DNA of 64,000 nucleotides from Kordiimonas laminariae (GCF_023008165.1 NZ_JAKQZA010000007.1:62001-126000); one strand, 5' to 3'; positions 16,843 through 27,353 are shown, counted from the stretch's first letter. Numbers and translations: made by a program. Notes: generated by a model from the letters alone, not told the origin.

Positions 16843-18072
16843 ATGCCATCGCTGCCAAGTGAAGTTGAAATTGCTATTATTGGCGGCGGCCCAGCAGGTC
16901 TTATGGCGGCAGAAGTTTGTGCTGAAGCTGGCTTTAAACCGCATATTTTTGAACGCATGCCTACTCCAGCTCGCAAATTCCTTATGGCTGGAAAATCTGG
17001 CCTTAATATCACTCACGGCGAGCCACTGGATAAATTTCTAACACGCTATTCAGAAGGCTCAGAAGAAATTAAACCTGCAATTAAAGCTTTCACCCCCAGT
17101 GATATGAGAGTCTGGGCTGACGAACTGGGTACAGAAACCTTCGTTGGCTCCTCTGGTAGAGTGTTCCCAAAGGTTATGAAGGCCTCTCCACTCCTACGCG
17201 CGTGGCTAAAAAAGCTGGAAAACCTTGGTACGACACTTCACACACGCTGTCACTGGCAGGGCTGGAACGACGAAGCACTCCATTTTAACACCAGTGAAGG
17301 CCCCCGATATATAAAGACAAAAGCAACCATTCTCGCGCTTGGTGGTAGCAGCTGGCCTAAACTTGGCGCTGATGGCAGTTGGTTTCCGCAACTTCAACAA
17401 TACGGCGTAAATGCCACCGAATTTCAGCCATCTAATTGTGGCTTTGAGGTGAACTGGTCTGATCACTTCAAGGAACGTAATGCAGGCGAACCAATTAAGA
17501 ATACTATTTTAAGCTTTAGCTCCAACCGGGTTCAGGGCGATTTTGTGATAAGTGGATACGGTTTGGAAGGCAGTGCAATCTATGCTCTCTCTTCCCATAT
17601 CCGCAGAGCTATCAGTACTGGCAAACAGTCGGCCATTTTGACATTAGACCTAACACCAGACCGCAGCCTTGAACGCTTAAAAGCCTCACTCAGCAGATCT
17701 AAGGGCAAAAAAAGCTTTTCCACACACCTCAAACGAACAACTGGTCTCAGTGGTGTTAAAGCTGCATTGATACGTGAGTGTCTGGATGAAACCACTCGAA
17801 ATGATCCAGCGCTATTAGCTGCAGCCATTAAAGCCCTTCCCATCCATATTGACGCTCCGCGACCTATCGAGGAAGCCATCAGTACGGCTGGCGGTGTGAT
17901 GTGGAACAGTTTGGATAAAGATCTAATGCTGAAAGTTATTCCCGGCACCTTCTGCGCTGGAGAAATGCTGGATTGGGATGCGCCTACTGGTGGCTACCTT
18001 CTAACGGCCTGTATGGCACAAGGCAGGCAAGCAGCGCGCGGTGCTATAAAATACCTAAAATCCAACAGCTGA
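16843..18072 (+). CDS. NAD(P)/FAD-dependent oxidoreductase, BaiN/HI0933-like (TIGR03862 type)
   Basis: A 409-residue flavoprotein. It has the FAD fold IIGGGPAGLMAAEVCAEAGF at residues 8-27 followed by the acidic strand end IFERM. It also has the family motifs ARKFLMAGKSGLNITH, FVGSSGRVFPKVMKASPLLRAW and LALGGSSWPKLGADG, and a C-terminal GTFCAGEMLDWDAPTGGYLLTACMAQGRQAA that closes the FAD site. The HI0933/BaiN family includes bile-acid flavin reductases, but most members have no known substrate. It is separated from macB by a hairpin and is probably monocistronic. Confidence 0.88.
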   Translation: MPSLPSEVEIAIIGGGPAGLMAAEVCAEAGFKPHIFERMPTPARKFLMAGKSGLNITHGEPLDKFLTRYSEGSEEIKPAIKAFTPSDMRVWADELGTETFVGSSGRVFPKVMKASPLLRAWLKKLENLGTTLHTRCHWQGWNDEALHFNTSEGPRYIKTKATILALGGSSWPKLGADGSWFPQLQQYGVNATEFQPSNCGFEVNWSDHFKERNAGEPIKNTILSFSSNRVQGDFVISGYGLEGSAIYALSSHIRRAISTGKQSAILTLDLTPDRSLERLKASLSRSKGKKSFSTHLKRTTGLSGVKAALIRECLDETTRNDPALLAAAIKALPIHIDAPRPIEEAISTAGGVMWNSLDKDLMLKVIPGTFCAGEMLDWDAPTGGYLLTACMAQGRQAARGAIKYLKSNS

Positions 18073-18243
18073 TACGATTGATTCAACCTTTAAACTCACA
18101 CAAGTTATTTTTTATCTGCCTGCTCTGACTATTTACTCTTTCAATCAGGTAGTTTTTCTGTCTTTAAACCCCACAAAATTCGTGGAAAATCGCCCACTTC
18201 CCTTGGCGCGGCGATATTAGTGTAATTTTTTTGACGTTTTCTC

Positions 18244-18272
18244 TTGCGCATAGGAAATCTTCGGATTATACC
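18244..18272 (+). promoter_or_regulatory. Probable promoter of the tRNA-Thr pair
   Basis: TTGCGC at 18244-18249 and TATACC at 18267-18272 are separated by 17 nt, matching a sigma-70-type promoter, about 45 bp before the first tRNA. A short hairpin (GCTTCC-GCA-GGAAGC) lies in the leader. Assigned by eye only. Confidence 0.4.
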
Positions 18273-18316
18273 CTAGCTCGCTTCCGCAGGAAGCACCCTG
18301 TTTAGGATGGTTACAT

Positions 18317-18392
18317 GCCCGTATAGCTCAGTTGGTAGAGCAGTTGATTTGTAATCATCAGGCCCGCGGTTCGAGTCCGTGTGCGGGCACCA
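18317..18392 (+). tRNA. tRNA-Thr (anticodon TGT), copy 1
   Basis: A 76-nt cloverleaf with encoded CCA: acceptor GCCCGTA/TGCGGGC, D arm GCTC-AGTTGGTA-GAGC, anticodon loop TTTGTAA with anticodon TGT, a five-base variable loop, and TTCGAGT T-loop. The anticodon stem GTTGA/TCATC carries a T-T mismatch at 28-42 that also occurs in the second copy. It decodes ACA and related threonine codons. Confidence 0.96.
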
Positions 18393-18421
18393 TCCTGAAA
18401 CAGAGATGCTTTTTCAAGCAT

Positions 18422-18497
<76 letters not shown>

Positions 18498-18633
18498 CTT
18501 TCCTCAAAAACCTCTCTCAAACTTATATACACATATAGCACTTTAGTATGCTGTATTGAGTTCTCGGTTGAGCTTTTCAACTCATCCTTTAAGCTGGTTT
18601 TATAAAAATATAAAACATAGCGAGGATAAAGTA

Positions 18634-19470
18634 ATGAAGAAGCTTCTGTTTGCAGCCATAATACTGCTCTTTAGCACAGCCACTTTTGCCGACGATTATC
18701 TCATTGAAGAAATAGAATTCCCTAGTCAAGGCATACAGCTTTCTGGTTCGCTAGTGTTGCCCACCGATAAACCTATAAAAGCTACTGTTGTATTTGTTCA
18801 TGGTTCAGGCAAACAAACCCGAAACCTACACTGGGCCAAACGTTTTGCTGATGCTGGCATTGCTGCACTCGTTTATGATAAACGCGGAGCAGGTAAATCT
18901 GGCGGCATATATGAAAGCAACCAAAGCGTAAGCGGACCAAACATCGCCTTGCTTGCAGACGATGCCGTCGCTGCAGTGAAAGCGGTTCAAACACACCCAA
19001 ATACCAGCACCATCCCGGTTGGACTAACTGGTATAAGCCAAGCAGGCTGGATCGTACCTATTGCTGCTGAAAAAGCGGACAATGTGGATTTTATGGTGTT
19101 GTGGAGTGGGCCAGTTTGCAAAGTCAGCGAAGAAGATATCTATAGTAAATACACGCGCGATTTAGATAGTAAGCGTGTACCTAGTTACGCAGAGGCATTA
19201 AATGCCAGAACCAGAGAATACATTTGGCCAGACTTTCTGGGTAAAAACAGCGATCCATCTGAAAATTTAGCGCGCCTTGCTATTCCTGGTCTCTGGGTAT
19301 TCGGAGAACAAGACGGCAGCGTACCAATTGACCTCTCGGTATCGCGTCTGAAAACCCTCATTAGCGCAGGCAAACCGTATGAATATATATTATTCTCCAA
19401 CCTTGGTCATAACAATATGACTGAGACATTCAATACCGTAACTGACTGGATAGACAGGCAACATCATTAA
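18634..19470 (+). CDS. Secreted alpha/beta hydrolase
   Basis: A serine hydrolase of about 278 residues. A cleavable signal peptide (MKKLLFAAIILLFSTATFA) is followed by a mature protein starting near DDYLIEE. The oxyanion region is VFVHGSG, the nucleophile is Ser135 in TGISQAGW, and the acid and histidine are probably Asp227 (FGEQDGSVP) and His259 (NLGHNN). It resembles the dienelactone hydrolase/peptidase-like clan; the substrate is unknown. ATG 18634 is used because GAGG lies 8 nt upstream and it starts the signal peptide; the longer frame from 18556 would mask it. It follows the tRNA genes as a single transcription unit. Confidence 0.87.
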   Translation: MKKLLFAAIILLFSTATFADDYLIEEIEFPSQGIQLSGSLVLPTDKPIKATVVFVHGSGKQTRNLHWAKRFADAGIAALVYDKRGAGKSGGIYESNQSVSGPNIALLADDAVAAVKAVQTHPNTSTIPVGLTGISQAGWIVPIAAEKADNVDFMVLWSGPVCKVSEEDIYSKYTRDLDSKRVPSYAEALNARTREYIWPDFLGKNSDPSENLARLAIPGLWVFGEQDGSVPIDLSVSRLKTLISAGKPYEYILFSNLGHNNMTETFNTVTDWIDRQHH

Positions 19471-19568
19471 GCATACAAAACAAATGAGGTGCATCAGAGT
19501 TTTATTTCTATCTTGGCTGCTACATCTTCCAAGTGTATGGTGCCGCTGATATTTCTGGGGAATTTAGA

Positions 19569-20612
19569 ATGTATTCGAGCGGTTTTAATAATAACATCCA
19601 TGTTTCTTTCTGCGCGTACGCAACAGCTGCAATGGATGTACGTGTCGGCCAACCTGTTGAGGCCTTGCGCATGTTAGGCGCCAACATCCAATTGAATGAA
19701 AGATCGTTAAAATTCATTAGCGATGTACCACAAGATGAACCCAAAGTGCTTGTACTTCAGCGTTCCTTTCTTAGTAAGACAGATTGGCCGAAGGCCGTAA
19801 AAAGCTGCATTGAACGGGATTGGGTCTTTGTTGTTGAATATGATGATTACCCGGAAAATCCATTTAATGCAGCAAAACGCGCTGCATCACTTGATTGGGT
19901 ACGTTTCCAGATGTGTCACGGCGTCCAGTGCAGCACTAAACCACTAGCCGATGCATTTCTAACTCATAATAGCGAAGTTGCCCTATTCGAAAACCAGTTG
20001 ATGCGCATGCCAGCACCGGCCTTGAAACCAAAAGATAGTATCCGTGTTTTCTTTGGTGCACTTAACCGCAAGAACGCCTGGGAACCCCTTATTGATGTAT
20101 ACAATAAGGTTATCGCTGATCACCCAGAGATCGAGCCTGTTATCCTATTCGATAAAGAATTTTTTGAGGCTATTGAAAGCCCCAATAAAAAGTTCAGCCC
20201 TCTTGTGAAATATAATGAATATATTCGTATTATTAGCAGCTGCGACGTTGTTCTCACCCCGCTTGATGGTTCAGTGTTCAACCGCTACAAAAGCGATATT
20301 AAATTTCTGGAAGCAGGTTCTGGCGGAGCTGCGATGATCGCTAGCCCAACCGTTTATGCGGATACCATTGTCCATGAACATAATGGCTTGATTGCAGATA
20401 CACCTGAAGAGTGGGAACAAGGCTTTCGACGCTTAATCGAAGATAAAGCTCTACGTGAAAAACTGGGCCGCAATGCCAAAAATTACGTTACGAGAAATCG
20501 TATGCTTATGCAGCATGCCCATAAACGGCTTGAGTGGTACCAGCATCTCTGGAACAACAGACACGCCATCAACGAGCGGTTGTTTAGTGATTTTCCAGAG
20601 TTAAAGCCTTAA
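19569..20612 (+). CDS. Glycosyltransferase family 1-like protein
   Basis: A cytosolic protein of about 347 residues. The C-terminal half has GT-B glycosyltransferase features: SSCDVVLTPLDGSVFNRYKSD, the donor-site-like IKFLEAGSGGAAMIASPTVYADTI and HNGLIADTPEEWEQGFRRLIEDKALREKLGRNA. The N-terminal half is less conserved. It resembles CgeB/YkvP-type glycosyltransferases; sugar and acceptor are unknown. The start is uncertain: ATG 19569 has GGGGA 7 nt upstream, while GTG 19533 would add 12 residues. It is not in a polysaccharide cluster, and a terminator separates it from the convergent metH. Confidence 0.75.
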   Translation: MYSSGFNNNIHVSFCAYATAAMDVRVGQPVEALRMLGANIQLNERSLKFISDVPQDEPKVLVLQRSFLSKTDWPKAVKSCIERDWVFVVEYDDYPENPFNAAKRAASLDWVRFQMCHGVQCSTKPLADAFLTHNSEVALFENQLMRMPAPALKPKDSIRVFFGALNRKNAWEPLIDVYNKVIADHPEIEPVILFDKEFFEAIESPNKKFSPLVKYNEYIRIISSCDVVLTPLDGSVFNRYKSDIKFLEAGSGGAAMIASPTVYADTIVHEHNGLIADTPEEWEQGFRRLIEDKALREKLGRNAKNYVTRNRMLMQHAHKRLEWYQHLWNNRHAINERLFSDFPELKP

Positions 20613-20614
20613 AC

Positions 20615-20645
20615 AAAAAGCCACTCCGATATGAAGCGGCTTTTT
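20615..20645. terminator. Bidirectional terminator between glycosyltransferase and metH
   Basis: AAAAAGCC and GGCTTTTT form an 8-bp stem around a 15-nt loop that can pair a little further. T-runs on both strands suit the convergent genes. Confidence 0.75.
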
Positions 20646-20649
20646 TTAA

Positions 20650-23277
20650 TTAGTAACCGAGATTAGGCCTGATCCAACGCTCAATCGTTTCAATATCACT
20701 GTCACGACGCTCCACATAATCTTCAACCTGATCTTTACCAACTTTACCTACACCAAAATAACGCACCTCTGGATGGGCAAAATAATAGCCGGATACTGAG
20801 GCTGTTGGCATCATGGCAAAGCTATCAGTAAGTTCGATACCTGTCTCTTCCTGTGCATTCAGTAGACGAAAAAGCTCAGGCTTTTCTGAATGGTCTGGGC
20901 ATGCGGGATAACCGGGAGCCGGGCGAATACCTTGATAACGTTCCTGAATAAGCTCTTTGTTTGTGAGGTTTTCATCCCGCGCATACGCCCAAAACTCTTT
21001 CCGAACGCGCTCGTGCATACGTTCAGCAAACGCTTCAGCAAGGCGATCAGCAAGTGCCTTGAGCATGATTTCATTATAATCATCATGCGCAGCTTTATAG
21101 CGCTCTACATGCTCATCAATACCGTGGCCAGCAGTTACCGCAAAACCGCCCATATAATCAGGCTTCGACCCAACTGGCGCGATGAAATCAGAGAGACAAT
21201 CATTTGTGCGCCCAGCGCGCTTTGATACCTGCTGCCTTAGGCAGTGGATAGTTGACAGTTCCTCACCTCGGTTATCACCCGTGTAGAGCTTGATATCATC
21301 GCCTTCACTGTTCGCGGGCCAGAAACCAATCACACCTTTTGCCGTAAGCCATTTTTCATCCACAATCTGCTTCAGCATCGCTTGTGCGTCTGCGTAAAGG
21401 CTTGTAGCACTTTCACCAACAACTTCATCTTCGAGGATTGCAGGGAATGAACCCGCAAGCTCCCATGTGCGGAAGAAAGGTGTCCAGTCAATACGCTCAA
21501 CTAGATCTTCAAGTGGATAATCTTCAAATACTTTTGTACCAAGGAAACTTGGCTTCACCGGTGTGAAAGCCTCAAAATCTGGCATCGCTTTATTTTCACG
21601 AGCGGCTTCTATGCTGACAAGCCTGTCTGCCTTTGGTTTCGCAAGGCGTTTTTCAAGGATATCAGCATATTCAGCTTTGGTGTTGGTCACAAAACCAGCC
21701 TTCAGGTCTTCAGATACCAGCGTACTGGCAACACCTACTGCGCGAGATGCATCAAGTACGTGGGTAATTGGCCCTGTGTAAGTCGGGGCAATCTTAACCG
21801 CCGTATGCACCTTGCTTGTCGTGGCTCCACCAATAAGAAGCGGCATATCCATGCCTTTACGCTCCATCTCGGTCGCGACAGTTACCATTTCGTCAAGAGA
21901 TGGTGTGATAAGGCCAGAAAGACCAATCATATCAGCATCATGATCATTCGCAGCCTTGAGGATATCAGCCCACGGCACCATCACGCCCATATCAATCACT
22001 TCGAAGTTGTTACATTGCAGCACAACACCAACGATGTTTTTACCGATATCATGAACATCACCTTTTACGGTTGCCATGATGATCTTGCCTTTGGCTTTGG
22101 AACCCTCTTCTTTTTCATCTTCAATGAAAGGCTGAAGATAATTTACCGCCTGTTTCATAACGCGTGCGGACTTCACCACTTGCGGCAGGAACATCTCACC
22201 GGAACCAAACAGATCACCCACCACGTTCATGCCGTCCATCAGTGGACCTTCAATTACCTGAATAGGGCGCGCAAACTGCTGACGTGCTTCCTCTGCATCT
22301 TCTTCAATGAAATCATTGATACCTTTAACGAGCGCATGTTCTATCCGCTTGGCAACAGGCTCTTCCCTCCAGGAAAGATCTTCCTTACGTTCTTTGATAA
22401 GACCACGGTATTCATCTGCCACATCAAGAAGACGCTCAGTCGCATCATCACGGCGGTTCAGGATTACATCTTCCACCCGCTCACGAAGCTCATCAGGGAT
22501 ATCTGAATAGACCGTAAGCTGGCCCGCATTCACAATCCCCATATCCATACCAGCCTTAATGGCGTGATACAGGAACACACTGTGCATTGCCTCACGCACC
22601 GGGTTATTACCACGGAAAGAGAAAGAGATATTAGATACACCGCCGGAAACTTTGGCGTATGGCAGATGGGTTTTAATCAGGCGCGTCGCTTCAATGAAAT
22701 CCACACCATAATTGTTATGCTCTTCGATACCCGTCGCCACCGCGAAGATATTTGGATCAAAGATGATATCCTCGGGCGGGAAGCCAACTTCATTCACCAG
22801 CACGTCATAAGAGCGCTTACAAATCTCAAATTTGCGCTCGATAGTATCGGCCTGCCCCTGCTCATCAAACGCCATCACAACAACAGCGGCACCATAGCGC
22901 ATAATTCGTTTCGCCTGTTCAACGAAAGGCTCCTTGCCCTCCTTCAAGCTGATAGAATTCACCACAGCTTTACCCTGAACACACTTTAAGCCTGTTTCAA
23001 TCACAGACCATTTGGAGCTATCAATCATAACCGGAACTCTGGAAATATCCGGTTCCGCAGCGATCAACTTCAAGAATCTCTCTATCGTATCCTCAGCATC
23101 AAGCATGGCGTCATCCATGTTGATATCGATAATCTGCGCGCCACCTTCTACCTGATGGCGGGCAACAGTTACTGCTTCTTCGTAATTCTCTTCAAAAATC
23201 AGTTTTTTGAACTTGGCGGAACCCGCAACGTTTGTGCGTTCACCAACATTGATAAACTGTGCAATTGGCTTGGTCAT
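20650..23277 (-). CDS. metH: Cobalamin-dependent methionine synthase, folate/B12/activation part
   Basis: It transfers methyl from 5-methyltetrahydrofolate to homocysteine through cobalamin, with the separate homocysteine-binding subunit. The 875 residues carry, in order, the pterin-binding domain ([25 protein letters not shown]), the B12 cap and the B12-binding domain with the axial-ligand motif [13 protein letters not shown]. The C-terminal AdoMet-binding reactivation domain follows ([15 protein letters not shown]). The N-terminal homocysteine domain of E. coli MetH is absent because it is encoded 5 bp upstream as its own gene, a split common in alphaproteobacteria. It is last in the metF-metH operon. 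Confidence 0.95.
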   Translation of the reverse strand: MTKPIAQFINVGERTNVAGSAKFKKLIFEENYEEAVTVARHQVEGGAQIIDINMDDAMLDAEDTIERFLKLIAAEPDISRVPVMIDSSKWSVIETGLKCVQGKAVVNSISLKEGKEPFVEQAKRIMRYGAAVVVMAFDEQGQADTIERKFEICKRSYDVLVNEVGFPPEDIIFDPNIFAVATGIEEHNNYGVDFIEATRLIKTHLPYAKVSGGVSNISFSFRGNNPVREAMHSVFLYHAIKAGMDMGIVNAGQLTVYSDIPDELRERVEDVILNRRDDATERLLDVADEYRGLIKERKEDLSWREEPVAKRIEHALVKGINDFIEEDAEEARQQFARPIQVIEGPLMDGMNVVGDLFGSGEMFLPQVVKSARVMKQAVNYLQPFIEDEKEEGSKAKGKIIMATVKGDVHDIGKNIVGVVLQCNNFEVIDMGVMVPWADILKAANDHDADMIGLSGLITPSLDEMVTVATEMERKGMDMPLLIGGATTSKVHTAVKIAPTYTGPITHVLDASRAVGVASTLVSEDLKAGFVTNTKAEYADILEKRLAKPKADRLVSIEAARENKAMPDFEAFTPVKPSFLGTKVFEDYPLEDLVERIDWTPFFRTWELAGSFPAILEDEVVGESATSLYADAQAMLKQIVDEKWLTAKGVIGFWPANSEGDDIKLYTGDNRGEELSTIHCLRQQVSKRAGRTNDCLSDFIAPVGSKPDYMGGFAVTAGHGIDEHVERYKAAHDDYNEIMLKALADRLAEAFAERMHERVRKEFWAYARDENLTNKELIQERYQGIRPAPGYPACPDHSEKPELFRLLNAQEETGIELTDSFAMMPTASVSGYYFAHPEVRYFGVGKVGKDQVEDYVERRDSDIETIERWIRPNLGY

Positions 23278-23282
23278 ATCAG

Positions 23283-24356
23283 CTACTCAACAGGTTCCAT
23301 ACAGTTAATTTTAACAGGGTCAATACCTGAAAGTTTCATAACAGGCTCAAATACCGGTACCTTGCGCGGGGCTTTACCTTCCGCCGCCTTCGCGATAGCT
23401 ACAATATGATCCGGTGTAGTGCCACAACACCCACCTGTAATATTCAGCAAGCCCTCTTCAGCCCAGCCACCAAGCAATCCACCCGTAATTTCAGGCGTTT
23501 CATCATACTCACCCATCTCGTTCGGCAGGCCCGCATTCGGATATACGCACACCAGTGTATCAGCGATATCTGAAATGGTTACCGCATGCGGTCTTAGCTG
23601 TTCTGCGCCAAAGGCACAGTTAAGACCGATAGACCAAGGTTTGGCATGGCGAACGCTGTTCCAGTAAGCCTCGATAGTTTGCCCTGAAAGATTCCGGCCA
23701 GACATATCCGTGATTGTACAGGAAAGCATCACCGGAAGACGTACACCTTTTTCTTCAAATACTTCTTCTGTCGCGAAAATTGCAGCTTTTGAATTCAAGG
23801 TATCAAACACTGTTTCAATCAGGATGATATCCACCCCGCCTTCAATTAGGCCCTCAACCTGTTCTTTATAAGCAGCAGCTACTTCATCAAATGTAACAGA
23901 ACGGTACCCCGGGTTATTCACATCTGGTGATACGGAAAGCGACTGGTTCATCGGCCCGATAGAACCTGCAACAAAACGCGGTTTTTCAGGAGTTTTCGCT
24001 GTCCATTCATCCGCTACACGGCGTGCAAGCTTCGCGCCCTCAACGTTAATTTCTTTGGCAAGAGACTGCATATCATAGTCCGCCATAGAAACGCTGGTTG
24101 CGTTAAAGGTGTCTGTCTCAATGATATCAGCACCAGCAGCAAGAAACTCGCCATGGATTTTCGCAATCACATCAGGCTTCGTGATAACGAGCAAATCGTT
24201 ATTGCCTTTGAGATCAAGATGATAATCTTTAAATCGCTCACCACGATAATCTGCTTCCTCAAGCCCTTCTTTCTGGATCATTGTGCCCATGGCACCATCC
24301 ATAATAAGGATACGTTCTTTGGCAAGTTTCGTGAGCGTTTCTGTTACTATACTCAT
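23283..24356 (-). CDS. metH: Methionine synthase, homocysteine S-methyltransferase part
   Basis: The 357-residue protein is the Hcy-binding TIM barrel corresponding to the first domain of MetH. It has [10 protein letters not shown] near residue 19 and the zinc ligands in GLNCAFG (about 250) and [10 protein letters not shown] (about 313-314). It binds and activates homocysteine and must associate with the C-part encoded next. The two genes are 5 bp apart with independent starts, so this is an authentic split, not a frameshift. It shares its first base with the metF stop and is cotranscribed with it. Confidence 0.94.
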   Translation of the reverse strand: MSIVTETLTKLAKERILIMDGAMGTMIQKEGLEEADYRGERFKDYHLDLKGNNDLLVITKPDVIAKIHGEFLAAGADIIETDTFNATSVSMADYDMQSLAKEINVEGAKLARRVADEWTAKTPEKPRFVAGSIGPMNQSLSVSPDVNNPGYRSVTFDEVAAAYKEQVEGLIEGGVDIILIETVFDTLNSKAAIFATEEVFEEKGVRLPVMLSCTITDMSGRNLSGQTIEAYWNSVRHAKPWSIGLNCAFGAEQLRPHAVTISDIADTLVCVYPNAGLPNEMGEYDETPEITGGLLGGWAEEGLLNITGGCCGTTPDHIVAIAKAAEGKAPRKVPVFEPVMKLSGIDPVKINCMEPVE

Positions 24357-25276
24357 TATTCTGTTCCTAACCCAACTGGAGGCCTAAGCCCCAGCATATG
24401 GCAAATTGCATATGTTAGCTCTGCACGGTTAAGTGTGTAGAAATGGAAATCTCTCACACCACCAGTATATAAGCGGCGGCACATTTCACTTGCTACACTC
24501 GCGGCTACCAGGTTCCTCGTTTGCGGGCGATCATCAAGCCCTTCGAAGATATCACCCAGCCATGCTGGAACGTTTGCCCCGCATGCACCGGCAAAATTCT
24601 TCAATGTTTTGAAATTTGTTACTGGGAGAATGCCAGGCACGATCGGCACATCAATTCCAAAAGATTGGCAGTGGTCCACAAACCGGAAATAGCTGTCTGC
24701 CTCAAAGAAAAACTGAGTGATAGCTCGCGTCGCGCCAGCATCAATCTTGCGCTTCAAGTTATCTAGGTCAGCGGCCAAATTGGGGCTATCAGGGTGAATT
24801 TCCGGGTAAGCGCCGACGGAGATATCAAAATCACCAATTTTCTTGATACCTGAAATAATATCCGCTGCGTTTTGGTATCCATCTGGATGCGGCACATATT
24901 TATCAGCACCCTCTTCTGGATCACCACGCAGCGCCACAATATGACGAACACCAGCATCCCAATAGTCCTGAATAACTTCATCCACTTCACCTTTGGAAGC
25001 ACCAACACATGTAAGATGAGCTGCCGGTTTCAAGGATGTTTCATCCAGAATACGCTTCACTGTTTTATGGGTACGCTCACGGGTAGAACCACCAGCACCG
25101 TATGTAACAGAAACAAAACTTGGGTTAAGCTCCTCAAGCTTTTTCACAGAAGCCCATAATGTTTCTTCCATTTTCTCCGTTTTGGGCGGGAAAAATTCGA
25201 AAGATACATTCACGTCTTTCACGGGTTCAGCGAAAAGCGAACTCGCACGTCCGTATGGGTCATTAATAGGGGCCAC
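24356..25276 (-). CDS. metF: 5,10-methylenetetrahydrofolate reductase
   Basis: It reduces 5,10-methylene-THF to 5-methyl-THF, the methyl donor for MetH encoded downstream. The product is about 306 residues with [15 protein letters not shown] near the N terminus, [52 protein letters not shown] and ITQFFFEAD, all MTHFR hallmarks. GTG 25276 is chosen because GAGGAG lies 7 nt before it; the longer reading from 25342 overlaps the upstream gene and has no family support. The start is 4 nt after the upstream stop, so it is coupled to the ArsR-methyltransferase gene. Confidence 0.93.
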   Translation of the reverse strand: MAPINDPYGRASSLFAEPVKDVNVSFEFFPPKTEKMEETLWASVKKLEELNPSFVSVTYGAGGSTRERTHKTVKRILDETSLKPAAHLTCVGASKGEVDEVIQDYWDAGVRHIVALRGDPEEGADKYVPHPDGYQNAADIISGIKKIGDFDISVGAYPEIHPDSPNLAADLDNLKRKIDAGATRAITQFFFEADSYFRFVDHCQSFGIDVPIVPGILPVTNFKTLKNFAGACGANVPAWLGDIFEGLDDRPQTRNLVAASVASEMCRRLYTGGVRDFHFYTLNRAELTYAICHMLGLRPPVGLGTE

Positions 25277-25280
25277 TGGC

Positions 25281-26222
25281 CTACTCCTCACCTGATGATA
25301 CTTGCCCAAATTGCCAAAGTGTAACGCGCAGTTTACCACCATCCAGATGCTTCACTGCTTTACAAGCCAGCCCAGCCTGCTCCCCCATTTGGATCATTTC
25401 CTCTTCCGCAAAACCAAGCCTGCGGTGCGCATGATCCGCGCGCAAAAACTCTTCCTGATGTGGTGCAAAATCTGCAATCAACAGTTCACCATTGTGCACC
25501 AACGCTCTTGCAGCTTCCTTAATGGCTTTTGATGGCTCATCAGCGAAATGAAGTACCTGATGAAAAACCACGAGATCCTGGCTAGCATCCCCAACACCCA
25601 GTTCATACATATCACCTTGGCGAACCTGGCTGTTCTCAAGCCCTTTATTAGCAAGGTTACCACGTGCCACTGCCAGCATTTCGCGAGAAACATCAAGCCC
25701 TAGCCCTTGAGATGCGTAAGGCGCAAATAGTTCAAGCATCCGCCCTGTGCCTGTCCCAACATCAAGCAAACGGGAAACCTGCTTTTTCCCTTGAAGCTCT
25801 ATCAGCGCTTCTTCAACCTGCCCTTCTGCAACATGAAGAGAACGAATTTCGCCCCAACTTGCTGCATTTTCCCTGAAATAAGACTGTGCCTTTTCAAAAC
25901 GCTCTTCACGGATATCGGCAAGTGCCAGTAAATCTTTTGAAAACTCAGGGTCGCCCAAAGGCACCAAATCAATAATCGCCTTATTCAAAGCACCATTTTT
26001 ACCTTGGTCTGCCAAACGGTAAAAAACTGTGGTGCCTTCCTGAAAACGATCAAGCACACCTGCTTCACACATGAGCTTTAAATGACGAGATACACGAGGC
26101 TGGCTTTGATCGAGAATATTAACAAGCTCACCAACAGTAAGTTCACCTTTAGCAAGCAGTGCCAATATCCTAAGGCGAGTAGCCTCTGCCGCGGCTCGCA
26201 GAGCTGATAAAAGCAGTTCCAT
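25281..26222 (-). CDS. ArsR-family regulator fused to a SAM-dependent methyltransferase domain
   Basis: A 313-residue two-domain protein. Residues 1-85 form an ArsR winged helix (LRILALLAKGELTVGELVNIL, QPRVSRHLKLMCEAGVLDRF, GTTVFYRLAD). Residues about 140-300 form a class I methyltransferase fold with SAM motif LLDVGTGTGRMLELF and the motif-IV-like DLVVFHQVLHF. First in the operon with metF and split metH, it is probably a repressor that senses SAM or SAH and controls methyl-cycle genes, as described for SahR/SamR-type ArsR regulators. Whether the domain methylates or only binds SAM is not known. Inverted repeats lie directly upstream. Confidence 0.87.
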   Translation of the reverse strand: MELLLSALRAAAEATRLRILALLAKGELTVGELVNILDQSQPRVSRHLKLMCEAGVLDRFQEGTTVFYRLADQGKNGALNKAIIDLVPLGDPEFSKDLLALADIREERFEKAQSYFRENAASWGEIRSLHVAEGQVEEALIELQGKKQVSRLLDVGTGTGRMLELFAPYASQGLGLDVSREMLAVARGNLANKGLENSQVRQGDMYELGVGDASQDLVVFHQVLHFADEPSKAIKEAARALVHNGELLIADFAPHQEEFLRADHAHRRLGFAEEEMIQMGEQAGLACKAVKHLDGGKLRVTLWQFGQVSSGEE

Positions 26223-26251
26223 ACATGACCCTCATTTTCAAACGAGACTCA

Positions 26252-26284
26252 ATATAAAGGTTTCTTTATATAAGTAAAGCTTTA
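26252..26284. promoter_or_regulatory. Two adjacent inverted repeats, probable operator of the met operon
   Basis: ATATAAAG-GTTT-CTTTATAT (26252-26271) is a perfect 8-bp-arm inverted repeat. TAAAGCTTTA (26275-26284) follows within 3 nt and reuses the same AAAG/CTTT half-sites. The pair lies 30-62 bp upstream of the ArsR-methyltransferase start, inside its expected promoter. It is a good candidate autoregulatory site. Confidence 0.6.
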
Positions 26285-26447
26285 TTTTATTAACCATCCA
26301 TTAACCACACTTCATCTTTTTGTGAATGAAGCTTTTCATCAAAGGATGGTAAAGAGACTTTAAAGTGCGTCACACCTTAGCCATATTGTACGGCTACTGC
26401 ACCTGTTTTAAGTATTGATAAATATATGAAGAATGTATGAGGAAACT

Positions 26448-27218
26448 ATGCCCACTATTTTTTCCCCTAAAAAGTTGGCTGCCGCTGCATTAATCGCTCT
26501 CACCAGCGCTTGTGCTTCCACTCAAGGAACGACTGACCCGAATGACCCATGGGAAGGCTATAATCGTGCGGCTTATGGTTTCAATAAGGCTGTTGATCAA
26601 AACATCTATCGCCCTGTTGCCTCCGTTTACCAGACAGTTATCCCAGAGCCGCCACGACAGGGTATAAGCAACATTATGCGCAACCTTCGTGAGCCTTGGG
26701 TTTTGGTGAATGACATTCTTCAGTTTAAGTTTAAGCGCGCAGGCACAACACTGAGCCGTTTAGTTGTAAACACAACAATTGGCCTCGGCGGTATTTTCAA
26801 AATTTCTGAAAGTATGGGCATTCCGTACCACTCTGAAGACCTTGGCCAAACGCTAGCAGCCTGGGGTGTTGGGGATGGTCCATATTTCATCATCCCATTT
26901 GTAGGTCCATCAAATGGTAGAGATGCTATCGGTTTCGGCACCTATGTTTTTGCAGATCCCGTTACAATCGGTATCGCAAAGCTTAATGTGAAAGGCCTGA
27001 ACCTGACTCGTACGGGTGTAGATGCGCTTGATCAGCGTGCACGTGCTCATAACGTAATCAATTCCATTTATGAAGATGAAAATGGGTATGAACTAATGCG
27101 CTCAGCGTATCGCCAAAACCGCCTGTTTGAAATCCATGATGGCAACCCTCCATCAGAGGACGATGATCTCTTTGATGAACTTGAAGATGATGAAACATCT
27201 GACGAAAATGGGGAATAG
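26448..27218 (+). CDS. mlaA: MlaA (VacJ) family lipoprotein
   Basis: An outer-membrane lipoprotein of about 256 residues of the Mla phospholipid retrograde transport system. A lipoprotein signal ends in LTSAC, followed by the family core: DPWEGYNRAAYGFNKAVDQN, QGISNIMRNLREPWVLVNDILQ, VNTTIGLGGIF and DLGQTLAAWGVGDGPYFIIP with PFVGPSNGRDAIG. The C terminus is a strongly acidic tail (about the last 25 residues, many Asp/Glu). ATG 26448 gives the compact lipoprotein signal and follows GAGGA; ATG 26433 is possible. No MlaBCDEF genes are adjacent. Confidence 0.92.
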   Translation: MPTIFSPKKLAAAALIALTSACASTQGTTDPNDPWEGYNRAAYGFNKAVDQNIYRPVASVYQTVIPEPPRQGISNIMRNLREPWVLVNDILQFKFKRAGTTLSRLVVNTTIGLGGIFKISESMGIPYHSEDLGQTLAAWGVGDGPYFIIPFVGPSNGRDAIGFGTYVFADPVTIGIAKLNVKGLNLTRTGVDALDQRARAHNVINSIYEDENGYELMRSAYRQNRLFEIHDGNPPSEDDDLFDELEDDETSDENGE

Positions 27219-27228
27219 AGAATATATT

Positions 27229-27247
27229 AAGGGGCATCATGCCCCTT
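27229..27247 (+). terminator. Terminator after mlaA
   Basis: AAGGGGCA and TGCCCCTT form an 8-bp stem with a 3-nt loop followed by a T-run, 11 bp after the stop. Confidence 0.88.
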
Positions 27248-27353
27248 TTTTTCCACATCAATAGCCGATCACAGATAATTTAATCTGCCTCGGATGGATT
27301 TTCTCTAAAATTTGAAGTAGTATAGATTCTATTGGGGGGAAAAGGTATTTAGT

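Noticed and set aside
20650-24356. Split metH as a frameshifted pseudogene
   Set aside because: Two complete genes with own starts, 5 bp apart, and intact domains match the natural split known in alphaproteobacteria.
25277-25342. Longer N terminus for metF
   Set aside because: It would overlap the ArsR-methyltransferase gene by about 60 bp and adds sequence unlike MTHFR; GTG 25276 has a strong ribosome binding site.
26223-26447. Cobalamin or SAM riboswitch ahead of the met operon
   Set aside because: The region is short, shared with the divergent mlaA gene, and shows protein-operator-like repeats but no riboswitch core that I can recognise.
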